A stretch of DNA of 8,076 bases, taken from Dehalococcoidia bacterium (GTDB lineage: Bacteria; Chloroflexota; Dehalococcoidia; GIF9; UBA5629). Below, one piece after another: positions 1-6,618 of the stretch. The notes beneath the pieces were generated by a model. That model saw only the letters and a list, made by a program, of their open reading frames with translations. It made no database searches and was not told where the DNA came from. The translations under genes and the position numbers were made by a program. The DNA lies in contig DTZC01000095.1 of the NCBI GenBank assembly GCA_012961565.1, positions 1 to 8,076 on the forward strand, written 5' to 3'. Each line of letters starts with the position of its first letter. Within the stretch, counting starts at the first letter, position 1.

Positions 1-1794
1 AACAAATGCAGGCAGCTCGGTTCTGGATGATAATGCATCTTTCACCCGGCCTGCCAGTGTGGGTGGCCAGGTCGAGATTCTCCCGACCCTGGACCAGTCA
101 GACTCACCGTAGCCGGTCAGGGCTTTGACACGCCAGAAATATGTGGTGTTACGTTCCAGAGCAGCAGCGATGTCATAGTGAGCTGCGCTTATCCCGCCTT
201 CGTCAATAATGAGATTATTGAATCCTTTGTCAGTGGCTACCTGTAACCAGTAGGAGGCTGCTCCGGGAAGGGAGTCCCACTCAAGGCGAGGTGTCAGGCA
301 GGTTGTTCTCGACTCATTCCTGGCGAGCCTCAAGTTCTGTGGTGCCGGGGGCATTGTAGCCTCTTGCTGGGGAGTGAAGTGCTGGACAAACGGCTGGCTG
401 ACAGTCGCCACGACGTTAATGAGGACTCTAGTACCTGCCAAACTCTTTCCAGAAGCAACGACACTGTAGTAGCCAAACATGAATGCCAGGCTCAAGCAAA
501 CAACCACAGCCAGAGCTGCCCTGGTAAAAGCACCGACGGTGGTTAAATCGGAGGGTAATGGACTGGATTTCCCTATCAGCCACTGCCATGCTTTTCTACC
601 GGAACGGCTTTTGATAAAGATAAGCACTAGGGCACCGAGGGCTAGGTAGCCGATGGTATACCCGGTACCCAGACCGTAGTGAGATATGATTACGCCAGAG
701 CTAAAAACGAGGGCCAGGGCGGTCCTTTGTGTCAGTGTCAGGCGGCGGTCCACCAGTAGCAATATCACCAGGACGAAGAACAGCTCAGAAATTTGCTGCC
801 TGGCTAGCTGTACCATATCCATAAAGAACATCGGCATGCAGATAAAGAAGGCAGCACCAAAGAAGGCATATCGAGGCTGAAACTGTAGGCGGAAGATACG
901 GTAAAGTGCCAGGGGCACCAGGCAAAACAAAAGCGGGTATACTATCTTGAATAGCCAGACGATGTCCATGTTCAGTACAAGCGAGTAGAGCGGTGCCAGT
1001 ATGACGATGCTGAGGCAGGAATTCATGGCGACAGGAACTGCTGGGTCCCAATAACCGCTTTCAAGTACAGTCCGGCTGAAGTAGCGCTCCAGGTGAATGT
1101 CACTGCCCACCAGATAATCAGATGTCAGGCTGGTTTGATACAGAAGAGCTAAAGCCGTCATGGTTATAGTGAAAGCATAGGCAGGTGGTGGGATGAACCT
1201 GGTGAAAGCAGCCAGCGCGATGATAATGACAACGAGCAAGATGACGCCCAGCAGGACCAAGTTGTTCTGGTAGGCGTTAGCCATGCCAGTGCCCAGGATG
1301 GCAAGCAGCGGCAGCAAGGCTGCCAGAAGATAAGGGTTGATACCTGCCATAAGTCCCGGCGTGGTGGCTTTCTTGATTGGCTCATGCTGCGGAGCCGCTG
1401 GACAATAGTTCCTGTCACGCCAATAAGCAAGAGCACATAATATCAGAAGGGAGATGCCAAAGCACGTTATCAGCGGGCATAGAGTGATAGGACGGTCGAT
1501 TCCCAGAGGCGGCAGGGCGAAGTTGATAACCACGCCCACTGTCATGTCAAATGCCAGGCTCAGCCCTGCGGAATAGAGCAAGCTTTCAACTATGTTTATG
1601 TTGTGGACTTTAAGGACTCGCAGAAGCAGGACGCCGGGGATAAAGGTGAGGAAAACGAAACCAATGACCTGTGACAGAACGGGGACGTCAAGGCCTACAC
1701 TGGTCAGCCCGACAAGTCCGAGCGTGACTAGTAACACAGCCAGCGATAGGCCCAGGCACTTTTTGATCTGCCAATCGTTAGGTGGCGACACCAA
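1..1794 (-). CDS. Polytopic membrane protein, DUF2206-like, with fibronectin type III domain (C-terminus beyond the window)
   Basis: The frame is open for 598 codons from 1794 to the left edge with no stop, so the C-terminus is missing. An in-frame TGA at 1816-1818 limits the start. The first usable codons are TTG at 1792-1794 and GTG at 1789-1791, placed after GGAGG at 1805-1809; TTG has the better spacing. Residues 12-120 hold about four hydrophobic segments, and more follow at about 157-218, 258-298, 310-370, 379-395 and 420-445. Residues 222-239 (with SDYLVGSDIHLE) and SHYG at 371-374 resemble DUF2206 proteins of archaea and Chloroflexota. Residues 479-577 look like a fibronectin type III domain: W504, Y515, then Y552 and WRV at 554-556. 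The hydrophobic part suggests a membrane glycosyltransferase-like or glycan-handling protein and the FN3 part an outer-face module, but the activity is inferred. It lies 95 bases after the GT4 gene at 1890 and is probably in the same operon. Confidence 0.8.
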   Translation of the reverse strand, partial: MVSPPNDWQIKKCLGLSLAVLLVTLGLVGLTSVGLDVPVLSQVIGFVFLTFIPGVLLLRVLKVHNINIVESLLYSAGLSLAFDMTVGVVINFALPPLGIDRPITLCPLITCFGISLLILCALAYWRDRNYCPAAPQHEPIKKATTPGLMAGINPYLLAALLPLLAILGTGMANAYQNNLVLLGVILLVVIIIALAAFTRFIPPPAYAFTITMTALALLYQTSLTSDYLVGSDIHLERYFSRTVLESGYWDPAVPVAMNSCLSIVILAPLYSLVLNMDIVWLFKIVYPLLFCLVPLALYRIFRLQFQPRYAFFGAAFFICMPMFFMDMVQLARQQISELFFVLVILLLVDRRLTLTQRTALALVFSSGVIISHYGLGTGYTIGYLALGALVLIFIKSRSGRKAWQWLIGKSSPLPSDLTTVGAFTRAALAVVVCLSLAFMFGYYSVVASGKSLAGTRVLINVVATVSQPFVQHFTPQQEATMPPAPQNLRLARNESRTTCLTPRLEWDSLPGAASYWLQVATDKGFNNLIIDEGGISAAHYDIAAALERNTTYFWRVKALTGYGESDWSRVGRISTWPPTLAGRVKDALSSRTELPAFV

Positions 1795-1804
1795 AATGGA
1801 CCAA

Positions 1805-1809
1805 CCTCC
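1805..1809 (-). promoter_or_regulatory. Ribosome binding site of the membrane protein gene
   Basis: GGAGG on the minus strand lies 10 bases before the TTG at 1792-1794 and 13 before the GTG at 1789-1791. No ATG is available between the in-frame stop at 1816-1818 and this site. The site therefore decides that the gene uses a non-ATG start. Confidence 0.6.
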
Positions 1810-1889
1810 AAAAAGTCAATTGCTGGCGCATGTCCTGCCTGAAAAGTTTCACCATATGCTGTTAAGGGTCTCTCAATCGGAAACAGTTG

Positions 1890-3068
1890 CTATATGCCTG
1901 CATTAGATGATGTCACTTCGTGATACAGTCTTTCATACTCATCTACCATGCGCTTCACATCAAGGAATTTCCTGACCCTTTCCAATATCGCCTTTTGCTT
2001 TGCCCGGTAAAGAGTGGTGTTTGAAAGCAGGTTTACCATGGCTCGTGCGATGCCCCCGATATCGTAAGGAGCGACCAGGAAACCGCCTTCATTGTTACCC
2101 ACCAGGTCGGGGACAATCCCAGCGGGTGTGCTTACGATAGGCTTGCCATGAGCTGCTGCCTCTATGTGGGTCCGCCCATAGTTTGTGTAAGGGGCAACAT
2201 AGGCGAATATTCCAGCCGAACGGTATGCCCTGCTTAGTTGCTCTCCAAAGAGAGGACCGGTAAACCTGACTCTATCGCTTATATTAAGCTGGCGACACAG
2301 TGCCAGCAGCTTTTGCTGGTAATCCCTTTTGAAGGCTATATGTGCGTGACCGAATGATGCTGGTCCGACGATAATCAGCTCTGCGTCAGGTATATGTTTC
2401 AACACCAGGGCGAATGCTTCGATCAAAGTGTCCCAGTTTAGCTGAGGGTCAACCCTGCCAACGGTGATGACTTTGTGTGCCGGTTGAGTTGAAATCGGCG
2501 GCATAGTTATGTCAACCAGATTTTCAGCATGAGGCATTATCCTAATCTTGTTGCCAGGCATTCCCATTTGTAAAGCTTCATCGGCTTCCTGTCTGCTGGT
2601 AACAGTGATGCAGGCGGCGTGTCTTAAGGCGAGCTTGAGTGTAAGCATGTCGTACAGGATATGTAATATCCTGCCCAGCCTGGTGCTGGCCAGGTACTTG
2701 TAACCCAGCAAGCTACCGTGAGGGCTGAGCACATAGGGCATTCTCCTTAATATCCTGAGCCAGAGGGCGAGTTCTGAATGAAAGGAACGGTAACCGTGCA
2801 CGTGAATAACGTCGGGTCTGGCTCGTAGAACATCGATTATGAGCTTTAGGCTTAACGGGAAACTCCAGAGCCTGAGGAGGGGTCTATAGTTCTTCACCAC
2901 ATATCCATTAATTTCACCGTCAGCTGGTGCTTCGTTGCCAGTTATGGTTGAATAGATGATGCATTGATGTCCTCGTCTGGCTAATTCTGTTGATAAAACG
3001 TTAATAAACACATTCGGTCCTACTGTGCTTGGGCAGGCATAGCCATCCACAATGCGAGCTATTTTCAT
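1890..3068 (-). CDS. GT4-type glycosyltransferase
   Basis: A 392-residue protein that would transfer a sugar from a nucleotide donor to a growing glycan in the cytosol. The start is taken as ATG at 3066-3068 (MKIARIVDGY). The frame is open up to 3149, but those extra residues read antisense to nothing known and overlap the tail of the upstream broken gene. The chosen ATG overlaps that gene's TGA as ATGA, a typical coupled start, and begins at the usual beta strand of the fold. The N-terminal domain has HVHG at 89-92 and SPHGS at 115-119. The C-terminal domain has VGRVDPQL at 203-210, IIVGP at 232-236 and IEAAAHGKPIVSTPAG at 302-317. The first Glu of the usual EX7E motif is Thr295 (the second is E303), and the usual Lys after GR is not seen. 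Family assignment is firm from the overall pattern; donor and acceptor are unknown. Confidence 0.88.
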   Translation of the reverse strand: MKIARIVDGYACPSTVGPNVFINVLSTELARRGHQCIIYSTITGNEAPADGEINGYVVKNYRPLLRLWSFPLSLKLIIDVLRARPDVIHVHGYRSFHSELALWLRILRRMPYVLSPHGSLLGYKYLASTRLGRILHILYDMLTLKLALRHAACITVTSRQEADEALQMGMPGNKIRIMPHAENLVDITMPPISTQPAHKVITVGRVDPQLNWDTLIEAFALVLKHIPDAELIIVGPASFGHAHIAFKRDYQQKLLALCRQLNISDRVRFTGPLFGEQLSRAYRSAGIFAYVAPYTNYGRTHIEAAAHGKPIVSTPAGIVPDLVGNNEGGFLVAPYDIGGIARAMVNLLSNTTLYRAKQKAILERVRKFLDVKRMVDEYERLYHEVTSSNAGI

Positions 3069-3462
3069 CTTCCCGCCGAGAGCCCCGTCCGCTTTTTCTG
3101 TATAGCTTTCTGAAGGATTTTCTCGAATTCGTCGGTTATATTTTGCCAACTACATGCTTCGACGAAATTTCTGGCATGCACGATGTCCCACCGCTCCACC
3201 ATGAGCCAGAAAAGTTCAAAGCACCACCAGATAGGCAGAAATGGGAGTATCTTAATACCAGTGGGAGCTTTGAATCTTACTCGTATTTGTCTATAACCTC
3301 TCGCCTTTTCTCCCTGTTTAGGTCGAGGGGTCTCGCAATCCCTATCCCAGCACAATAAGGTGACCTCATACCCCCGTGTTTGAGCGCTTTTACGTCTTTA
3401 ATTAGTCTGGGATCGAAGTCTATGAGATTTGTTTTTATTAGGATAATTCTCTTTCTGTCCAT
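3065..3462 (-). pseudogene. Broken GT4-type glycosyltransferase (frameshift plus internal deletion)
   Basis: The reading begins at ATG 3460-3462 (MDRKRIILIKTNLIDFD), a typical GT4 N-terminus. It runs to KALKHGG and then loses frame at five G on the minus strand (3371-3375). One base over, it continues as YEVTLLCWDRD and on to RWDIVHA near 3175-3190. There it jumps directly into a C-terminal tail, ARNFVEACSWQNITDEFE, ending at TGA 3065-3067. That tail aligns with the C-terminus of the intact glycosyltransferase at 5306-6505 (17 of 28 residues identical by eye). About 250 residues of the normal protein are missing between the two parts, including the whole donor-binding region, so it cannot be a working GT4 enzyme. 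The single-base frameshift could be a sequencing error in a G run; the internal deletion could not be explained that way. A longer start at GTG 3490-3492 is possible. Confidence 0.85.
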
Positions 3463-3503
3463 TGAATAGCCATCTCTAAAAGCTTTACTCACAATTTAGC
3501 TTG

Positions 3504-3649
3504 TCTCAAAACCTAACGCTGCCTTCTATCTTATCACGATTTTCTATAATCCAACATAATAGAGTCGGGAGTCAGGAGTTGGGTGATTTTGTCCCAGTCT
3601 CTTTTAGACACAAATTCTATCCGGTTATGGTTACCGGTGATTTCATTTA
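3504..3649 (-). repeat. Direct repeat, distal copy (pairs with 4321-4516)
   Basis: Two blocks (3504-3553 and 3581-3649) match 4321-4370 and 4448-4516 in the same orientation at about 83-84 percent by hand alignment. The pair flanks the toxin-antitoxin genes, with about 670 bases between them. Recombination between the copies would remove the module. Confidence 0.75.
3562..3582. repeat. Three imperfect tandem heptamers
   Basis: On the plus strand the units are GAGTCGG, GAGTCAG and GAGTTGG, end to end. They fill most of the join between the two blocks of epimerase-like sequence and have no counterpart in the intact gene. They look like filler at a deletion junction or the seed of a simple repeat. 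Confidence 0.6.
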
Positions 3650-3669
3650 TAAGTCGGATAGCTTTCCAG

Positions 3670-4098
3670 TTACTTTGCTAGACTTTCTATCAGCTCAATT
3701 TTTACTAAGGGTTTTGCCTTGTCCACCATCTCAGTGTCAAGACTAACTAGCGGAGCATCGAATTCTTTGGCTACCTGGATAACAATAGCATCCATCCCCC
3801 TTACGCCTATCTCCTGGGCTATTTCTGTTGCCTCACCCGCTCTTGTTGAGGTTAGCTCTAGAAATTTCATCGCCCCTATATCTTGCAGGTCATCTTTAAC
3901 CCTGCTTGCCAAATCCGTTGACCCGGTTCTCCTTCTTATGGCAGCAATAACCTCTATTAAAACAGAGTAAGGCTCCAATGCCACAAATTCGCCATTCTTA
4001 ACCTTCTCCAGTAAACTTCTACACTCCGAATGCCTCTCTTCCTGCCTTCTTAAGGCAGCGATGATAACGGAGCTATCCAGCGTGAGGTAAGCTACCAC
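3670..4098 (-). CDS. PIN-domain ribonuclease toxin, VapC-like
   Basis: A 142-residue protein of normal VapC length that would act as a metal-dependent RNA-cutting toxin in the cytosol. All four acidic positions of the PIN fold are visible: D8 in LDSSVI, E49 in VLIEV, D103 in GMDAIVIQVAKE and D121 in SLDTE. The start is GTG at 4096-4098, inside the end of the upstream small gene (its stop is TAG at 4092-4094), so translation is probably coupled to it. The stop TAA lies right before the epimerase remnant. VapC toxins usually cut tRNA or rRNA when their antitoxin is lost; which RNA this one would cut cannot be told. The intact active site argues that it is, or recently was, functional. Confidence 0.88.
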   Translation of the reverse strand: MVAYLTLDSSVIIAALRRQEERHSECRSLLEKVKNGEFVALEPYSVLIEVIAAIRRRTGSTDLASRVKDDLQDIGAMKFLELTSTRAGEATEIAQEIGVRGMDAIVIQVAKEFDAPLVSLDTEMVDKAKPLVKIELIESLAK

Positions 4099-4307
4099 TT
4101 TTTCTCCCGTTGTAGCCTAATTTCCTCTACCGCTGAGGGGTCCTCCCATTTTTGGGAGATCTCTTCTGAAGCTGACATCAAGTCCTTCCAGGCTCTCTCC
4201 GCTTTTTCCTGGTCAATGGTCTCCAATCTGATAGCAATTTTTTTGACTTCCATCAATTCCTGGGTCATTCGGTCAAGGTGTTCCTTCAAAAGATGTAAAT
4301 CTTGCAC
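4092..4307 (-). CDS. Small protein upstream of PIN toxin, probable antitoxin
   Basis: A 71-residue, highly charged, probably helical protein rich in Glu and Lys. It starts at GTG 4305-4307, seven bases after a perfect AGGAGG (4315-4320). It ends inside the start of the PIN toxin gene, the usual layout for an antitoxin followed by its toxin. I do not recognise a standard DNA-binding fold such as AbrB, ribbon-helix-helix or Phd in it. The antitoxin role therefore rests on position, size and composition. The N-terminal half (residues 1-45) could form a coiled helix, and the C-terminus (EDPSAVEEIRLQREKKW) resembles the toxin-wrapping tails of VapB-type antitoxins. If it lacks a DNA-binding domain, it may neutralise without repressing its own promoter. 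Confidence 0.75.
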   Translation of the reverse strand: MQDLHLLKEHLDRMTQELMEVKKIAIRLETIDQEKAERAWKDLMSASEEISQKWEDPSAVEEIRLQREKKW

Positions 4308-4314
4308 TGGCAGA

Positions 4315-4320
4315 CCTCCT
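4315..4320 (-). promoter_or_regulatory. Strong ribosome binding site of the antitoxin gene
   Basis: AGGAGG on the minus strand stands seven bases before GTG 4305-4307. It begins just two bases after the epimerase stop at 4323-4325. It fixes the start of the small gene and shows that it is loaded independently of, though next to, epimerase translation. Confidence 0.75.
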
Positions 4321-4516
4321 TTTCAAAATCTAATGTTTGCCTCTATCTTATCACGATTTTCCATAATCCAGTCAAAGGTCTTTTTGATTCCTATCTTGGG
4401 TTCATAGCCTAAAACCTTTCTTGCCTTTTCAATAGAGGCTCGCCGGCGGGTGATTTTGTCCCAGTCCCTTCTAGCGACGAACTCCACCCCATTATGGTTG
4501 CCAGTGATTTCATTTA
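4321..4516 (-). repeat. Direct repeat, proximal copy (3' end of the intact epimerase)
   Basis: This is the coding 3' end and first few bases after the intact epimerase. A shortened, diverged copy sits at 3504-3649 on the far side of the toxin module. Bases 4371-4447 are present here and absent there. Confidence 0.75.
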
Positions 4517-5309
4517 CTATATTGGCTATGTCTATTACCTTGGTTTCGGTCTCGGAGGCAAGGTTGAAGGCGTCGCCAACCGCTTCGGGAATAATACCAA
4601 GCCGCAATGTTCCATCAACTACATCGTCAACGAAGGTGAAGTCCCTGGTCTCCTCACCGGTTCCGGTGATAGGGAGCTTCTGCTGGTGAATTGCCCGCCA
4701 GATAAAGTTAGGAATCGCATTACGATAGGCACCGGGAATCTTGCCAGGTCCATAGACATTGAAATAGCGGGCTATAACTACTGGTAAGCCATAATAGTTA
4801 TAAAAGAAGTTGCAATAGAGTTCTCCTAAGAGCTTGGTGATTTGATATGGGGTGTCCAGGTGAAGGGAGACAAAGTCCTCTTTTAGGGGAAGCGGTGCCT
4901 GGCTACCATAAACGGAGCAGCCGGAGGAAGCAAAGACGAATTTCCCCACTCTGGTTAGGTGAGAGTATTGCAGCACCTTTAATGTGCCAAGTCCGTTGAC
5001 TATAAGGTCAGTCTCGGGGTTATCTACTGAATTCTGGTTGGCGAAGTGGGCTGCCAGGTGGAATACAAAATCAAGCTTCTCGGAAAATGCCCTCTTCAAA
5101 GCTTCTTCATCCAGTATGCTTCCCTGAATAAAGACCACTTTTGGGTTATCAGGAACATTCCATCTCGGGGCGGCGGAGAGGTCATCAAGCATGATGATTC
5201 TGTGCGCCTCTGCCTTGATTAGTGCTTTGGTAAGGTTACTTCCGATGCAACCAGCCCCACCGGTGATAAGGAGAGTCTTGCCTTTATACTCGCTTAGATA
5301 ATCGTTCAT
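4323..5309 (-). CDS. NAD-dependent sugar-nucleotide epimerase/dehydratase (extended SDR)
   Basis: A complete 328-residue extended SDR enzyme that would change the stereochemistry of, or dehydrate, a nucleotide sugar in the cytosol. The NAD-binding TGGAGCIG is at 16-23, an acidic pair after the second strand (LDD, 41-43) suggests NAD, HLAA is at 84-87, the SSGCSVYG segment at 128-135, and the catalytic YxxxK is Y155-K159. RYFNVYGPG at 181-189 and FTFVDDV further on are typical of UDP-glucose 4-epimerase and UDP-glucuronate epimerase relatives. Which sugar it uses cannot be decided. The ATG (5307-5309) overlaps the TGA of the upstream glycosyltransferase as ATGA, so the two are probably made together. 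The glycosyltransferase may use its product. Its 3' end is the model for the remnant at 3504-3649. Confidence 0.92.
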   Translation of the reverse strand: MNDYLSEYKGKTLLITGGAGCIGSNLTKALIKAEAHRIIMLDDLSAAPRWNVPDNPKVVFIQGSILDEEALKRAFSEKLDFVFHLAAHFANQNSVDNPETDLIVNGLGTLKVLQYSHLTRVGKFVFASSGCSVYGSQAPLPLKEDFVSLHLDTPYQITKLLGELYCNFFYNYYGLPVVIARYFNVYGPGKIPGAYRNAIPNFIWRAIHQQKLPITGTGEETRDFTFVDDVVDGTLRLGIIPEAVGDAFNLASETETKVIDIANIVNEITGNHNGVEFVARRDWDKITRRRASIEKARKVLGYEPKIGIKKTFDWIMENRDKIEANIRF

Positions 5310-6505
5310 TTTTGTTTCTCCTGTATAGCTTCTCTTATGGTCCTCTCAAATTCATTGGTTATGTTGTCCCAGCTATTTCTCTCGACAAAGCTTCTCGCCT
5401 TTGCTCCAAGTTCACTAAGATTGCCCTCTGCAACTAGCTGGATTGCTTTTTCAGGCACATCCTCTGGCCTAGCTACATATATTATGCCATTACCATCGCC
5501 AAACTCTTTCATTACGCCAGGCAACCTGGTGGCAATGACCGGCTTTGCCATAGCCATATATTCGTACATCTTGATAGGCACGATGTCCCGCATTATCTTT
5601 TCCGTGGTATAGGCTGGTAGAAGGCAAATATCTGAGGCAGCGATAAATGCAGGGATTTCGTGGTAAGGCTTTTTGCCAGTGAGAATGACCCTGCCCTGCA
5701 AGTTATATCTGTGTTTCATTTGTGTAAGCTCTTCATAAGCGTCCCCTTCGCCAACAACGAGGAGCTTGAGCCTGGTGTCGTTGGTCCTCGCCATTTGCTT
5801 CACTACTTCTTTCAAACCGGAAAAATGATACAGCCAGCCCATAAAGAGAAGGATGATATCGTCATCTTTAAGTCCATATTCCCTTCTCACAGCACTGCCA
5901 TTGACTTTCGGGCTGAACCGCTCGGTGTCTATTCCGGCTCTGAGAATAAACGTGCGTTGCGGTGGAGCTCCGATGTTGGCTACACAATTCTTGAGTTCCT
6001 CATTGATTACCAAAATCACATCTGCCTGCTTAAGGGCAATGCTTTCCAGGACTCTGGCAACAGGTTGAAAGACCCTGGACGGTACCAGCCTGTGCAGCAC
6101 GTCTATCCAGTAGTAGATGAAGGGAATAGCACTGCGTTTGGCAGCCCTCACTGCCAGATAGGTGCTTAAAATGCCCAAACCAACGATTATATCGGGGGGA
6201 AATTCTTTTATCTGCCGGTCAATTTCCTTCTTGTGAGTGAACAGCAGCGAGAGGTAGTCAAGCCAGGGGAGCTTGATTATACCAGGGCGAATTAGCGTTA
6301 TTTCTGCACCTTGATAAATCTGTGAGGTATTGTGAAAGACCTGACGTTTTGAATAGAGTTCTTTAGTGCCTTGCACTCTCCATAGAAGCTCGTAATCGAT
6401 GACATGGATTTCATGCCCTTTAAGAGCTAATCTTTCCATAAGGTGATGCTGCTGATGAGGACCACGTGCCAGCCAGTCAGTATCCTGGACAACCAAGACT
6501 TTCAT
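5306..6505 (-). CDS. GT4-type glycosyltransferase (WbuB-like style)
   Basis: A 399-residue cytosolic glycosyltransferase. The start MKVLVVQDTD is ATG 6503-6505; only a poor ribosome site precedes it, but it overlaps a TGA of an upstream open tail as ATGA. The N-terminal domain has GPHQQHHLMERLALKGHE at 15-32 and IIVGLG at 106-111. The C-terminal domain has the LRAGIDTERFSP segment at 188-199, LFMGWLY at 220-226, VVGEGDA at 250-256, VILTGKKPYHEIP at 273-285 and VPIKMYEYMAMAKPVIAT at 309-326. The last motif is the form found in GT4 enzymes of capsule and O-antigen clusters, with E315 as the conserved donor-side acid. Its last 30 residues resemble those of the broken gene at 3065-3462. The sugar donor is unknown. 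Confidence 0.9.
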   Translation of the reverse strand: MKVLVVQDTDWLARGPHQQHHLMERLALKGHEIHVIDYELLWRVQGTKELYSKRQVFHNTSQIYQGAEITLIRPGIIKLPWLDYLSLLFTHKKEIDRQIKEFPPDIIVGLGILSTYLAVRAAKRSAIPFIYYWIDVLHRLVPSRVFQPVARVLESIALKQADVILVINEELKNCVANIGAPPQRTFILRAGIDTERFSPKVNGSAVRREYGLKDDDIILLFMGWLYHFSGLKEVVKQMARTNDTRLKLLVVGEGDAYEELTQMKHRYNLQGRVILTGKKPYHEIPAFIAASDICLLPAYTTEKIMRDIVPIKMYEYMAMAKPVIATRLPGVMKEFGDGNGIIYVARPEDVPEKAIQLVAEGNLSELGAKARSFVERNSWDNITNEFERTIREAIQEKQK

Positions 6506-6618
6506 TTCAAGTCACTTTTCACGTCATTGAGCAGTATATTACCGAAGTCGCATCTGGTCAAAAGGGGCGATTCTGGAAGGTTGTAGAAGCATCTGAACAC
6601 ACTATTTAAACAAGCCCA
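6502..6618 (-). pseudogene. Orphan open tail before the glycosyltransferase, possible gene remnant
   Basis: Between a TAG at 6619-6621 and a TGA at 6502-6504 lies an open stretch of 38 codons. It includes FYNLPESPLLTRCDFG and NILLNDVKSDLK, and its stop overlaps the glycosyltransferase start as ATGA. It has no good start; GTG at 6598-6600 is the only candidate, and no ribosome site precedes it. Its protein-like composition and coupled stop suggest the C-terminus of a deleted gene. I do not recognise the family. It could also be chance in a 96-base spacer. Confidence 0.35.

Larger units (their letters stand above)
3504..3662 (-). pseudogene. Remnant of a sugar-nucleotide epimerase C-terminus
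   Basis: The minus strand can be read as INEITGNHNRIEFVSKRDWD, then KIT, which nearly matches VNEITGNHNGVEFVARRDWD in the intact epimerase at 4323-5309. A short filler follows. A second stretch in another frame then reads WIIENRDKIEGSVRF and a stop, matching WIMENRDKIEANIRF and the stop of the intact gene. At the DNA level 3504-3553 matches 4321-4370 at 42 of 50 bases, and 3581-3649 matches 4448-4516 at 57 of 69. In the intact gene 77 bases separate the two blocks; here only 27 do, which also breaks the frame. Nothing of the first roughly 260 codons is visible, because the toxin gene stops at 3670 immediately before the remnant. Many differences are silent, so it was probably a working paralogue before it decayed. 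Confidence 0.85.

Noticed and set aside
364..1906. Short open frames on both strands in the left part
   Set aside because: They overlap the continuous 598-codon membrane protein frame, which has recognisable domains from end to end.
3069..3149. N-terminal extension of the GT4 gene by 27 residues
   Set aside because: The extension is out of frame with the decayed gene tail that explains this DNA, and the ATG at 3066-3068 begins exactly at the first strand of the fold.
3029..3358. Plus-strand open frame of 109 codons over the broken glycosyltransferase
   Set aside because: It is antisense to the GT4 remnants, whose protein similarity is clear on the minus strand, and its own translation resembles nothing.
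5660..6169. Plus-strand open frame of 169 codons
   Set aside because: It lies wholly inside the intact glycosyltransferase on the other strand and reads as an antisense shadow.
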